From positions 7,563,501 through 7,627,500 of the forward strand of contig NC_090784.1 in NCBI RefSeq assembly GCF_040054535.1: a stretch of 64,000 nt of DNA, read 5' to 3'. This DNA comes from Antennarius striatus (taxonomy: Eukaryota; Chordata; Actinopteri; Lophiiformes; Antennariidae). The notes under the pieces are model-generated. The model made no database searches. It saw only the letters and a list, made by a program, of their open reading frames with translations, and was not told the DNA's origin. Position numbers and translations under genes: made by a program. Shown in pieces: positions 63,846-64,000 of the stretch; the first letter of the stretch is position 1; each line of letters starts with the position of its first letter.

Positions 63846-64000
63846 TGAACATTCATTGATTTTCCGTACTGCTTTTCCACCTTCGTGGGTCACGGAGGTT
63901 GCTGGAGTCTATCCCAGTGGACTTCCGTGCATGAGGCATGGAGATGCTCTGGGCACAGTGCCAGCGCATCGCAGAGCCACGCGAAAGACTAACAACCACT
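63846..64000 (-). repeat. reversed GGATAGGCTCCAG family copy at the window edge
   Basis: The plus strand reads GTGGGTCACGGAGGTTGCTGG, GTCTATCCCAGTGG and CGCATCGCAGAGCCACGC, the family blocks in reverse order. It runs off the right edge. Confidence 0.7.

Overview
The window looks like chromosomal DNA of a teleost fish. The genes have many short exons with GT-AG introns. Introns and spacers carry teleost-style tRNA-derived SINEs, an RTE-clade LINE, TA-flanked MITEs and long CA/TG tracts. The protein-coding content is vertebrate: the end of a cytosolic sulfotransferase, an NCAM-family adhesion receptor, MROH1 and cholecystokinin.

Layout, left to right. (1) 1 to about 2,660 is a 741-bp tandem array with 3.6 units in view. 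Each complete unit carries an identical-length 102-nt exon-like segment with splice signals, and the last unit is broken by a dispersed repeat. (2) 3,491-3,606 is the last coding exon of a cytosolic sulfotransferase (+), whose remaining exons lie outside the window. (3) 3.8-19.3 kb is repeat-rich intergenic DNA holding SINEs, a decayed hAT transposase, a 934-bp element with a 6-bp target duplication, and a repeat family with inverted AGGTCA motifs. (4) 19,483-24,946 is a 17-exon NCAM-like gene (+). It encodes a signal peptide, four Ig domains, two FN3 domains, one membrane span and an NCAM-type juxtamembrane segment, and appears to use a 3-nt micro-exon between the FN3 domains. (5) 26.3-26.8 kb is a dead RTE fragment. 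(6) 27.6-53.1 kb is the complete mroh1 gene (+), with 44 coding exons and 1,636 codons, preceded by a promoter with a ZNF143/THAP11-type motif and a CACGTG box. Intron 28 holds a near full-length but broken RTE LINE nested inside an older TA-flanked MITE, with a perfect 16-bp target duplication. (7) 56.8-60.1 kb is cholecystokinin (cck, -), 132 aa, with a non-coding first exon and a TATA promoter. Its CCK-8 core is DYAGWMDF. (8) 60.3-64 kb is repeats and otherwise featureless DNA.

The genes are unrelated in function: sulfate conjugation, neural adhesion, lysosomal HEAT-repeat protein and gut/brain peptide hormone. They are neighbours by synteny, not parts of one pathway. I found no new multigene system. 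The most unusual items are the tandem exon array, the NCAM-like gene that lacks one Ig domain and needs a 3-nt exon to stay in frame, the intron of mroh1 that starts with a long CA tract and ends with TG repeats, the nested transposon pair, and the alanine-substituted CCK-8.

Exon boundaries were read by eye from splice sites, reading phase and family similarity. The frame closes exactly in all three complete genes.
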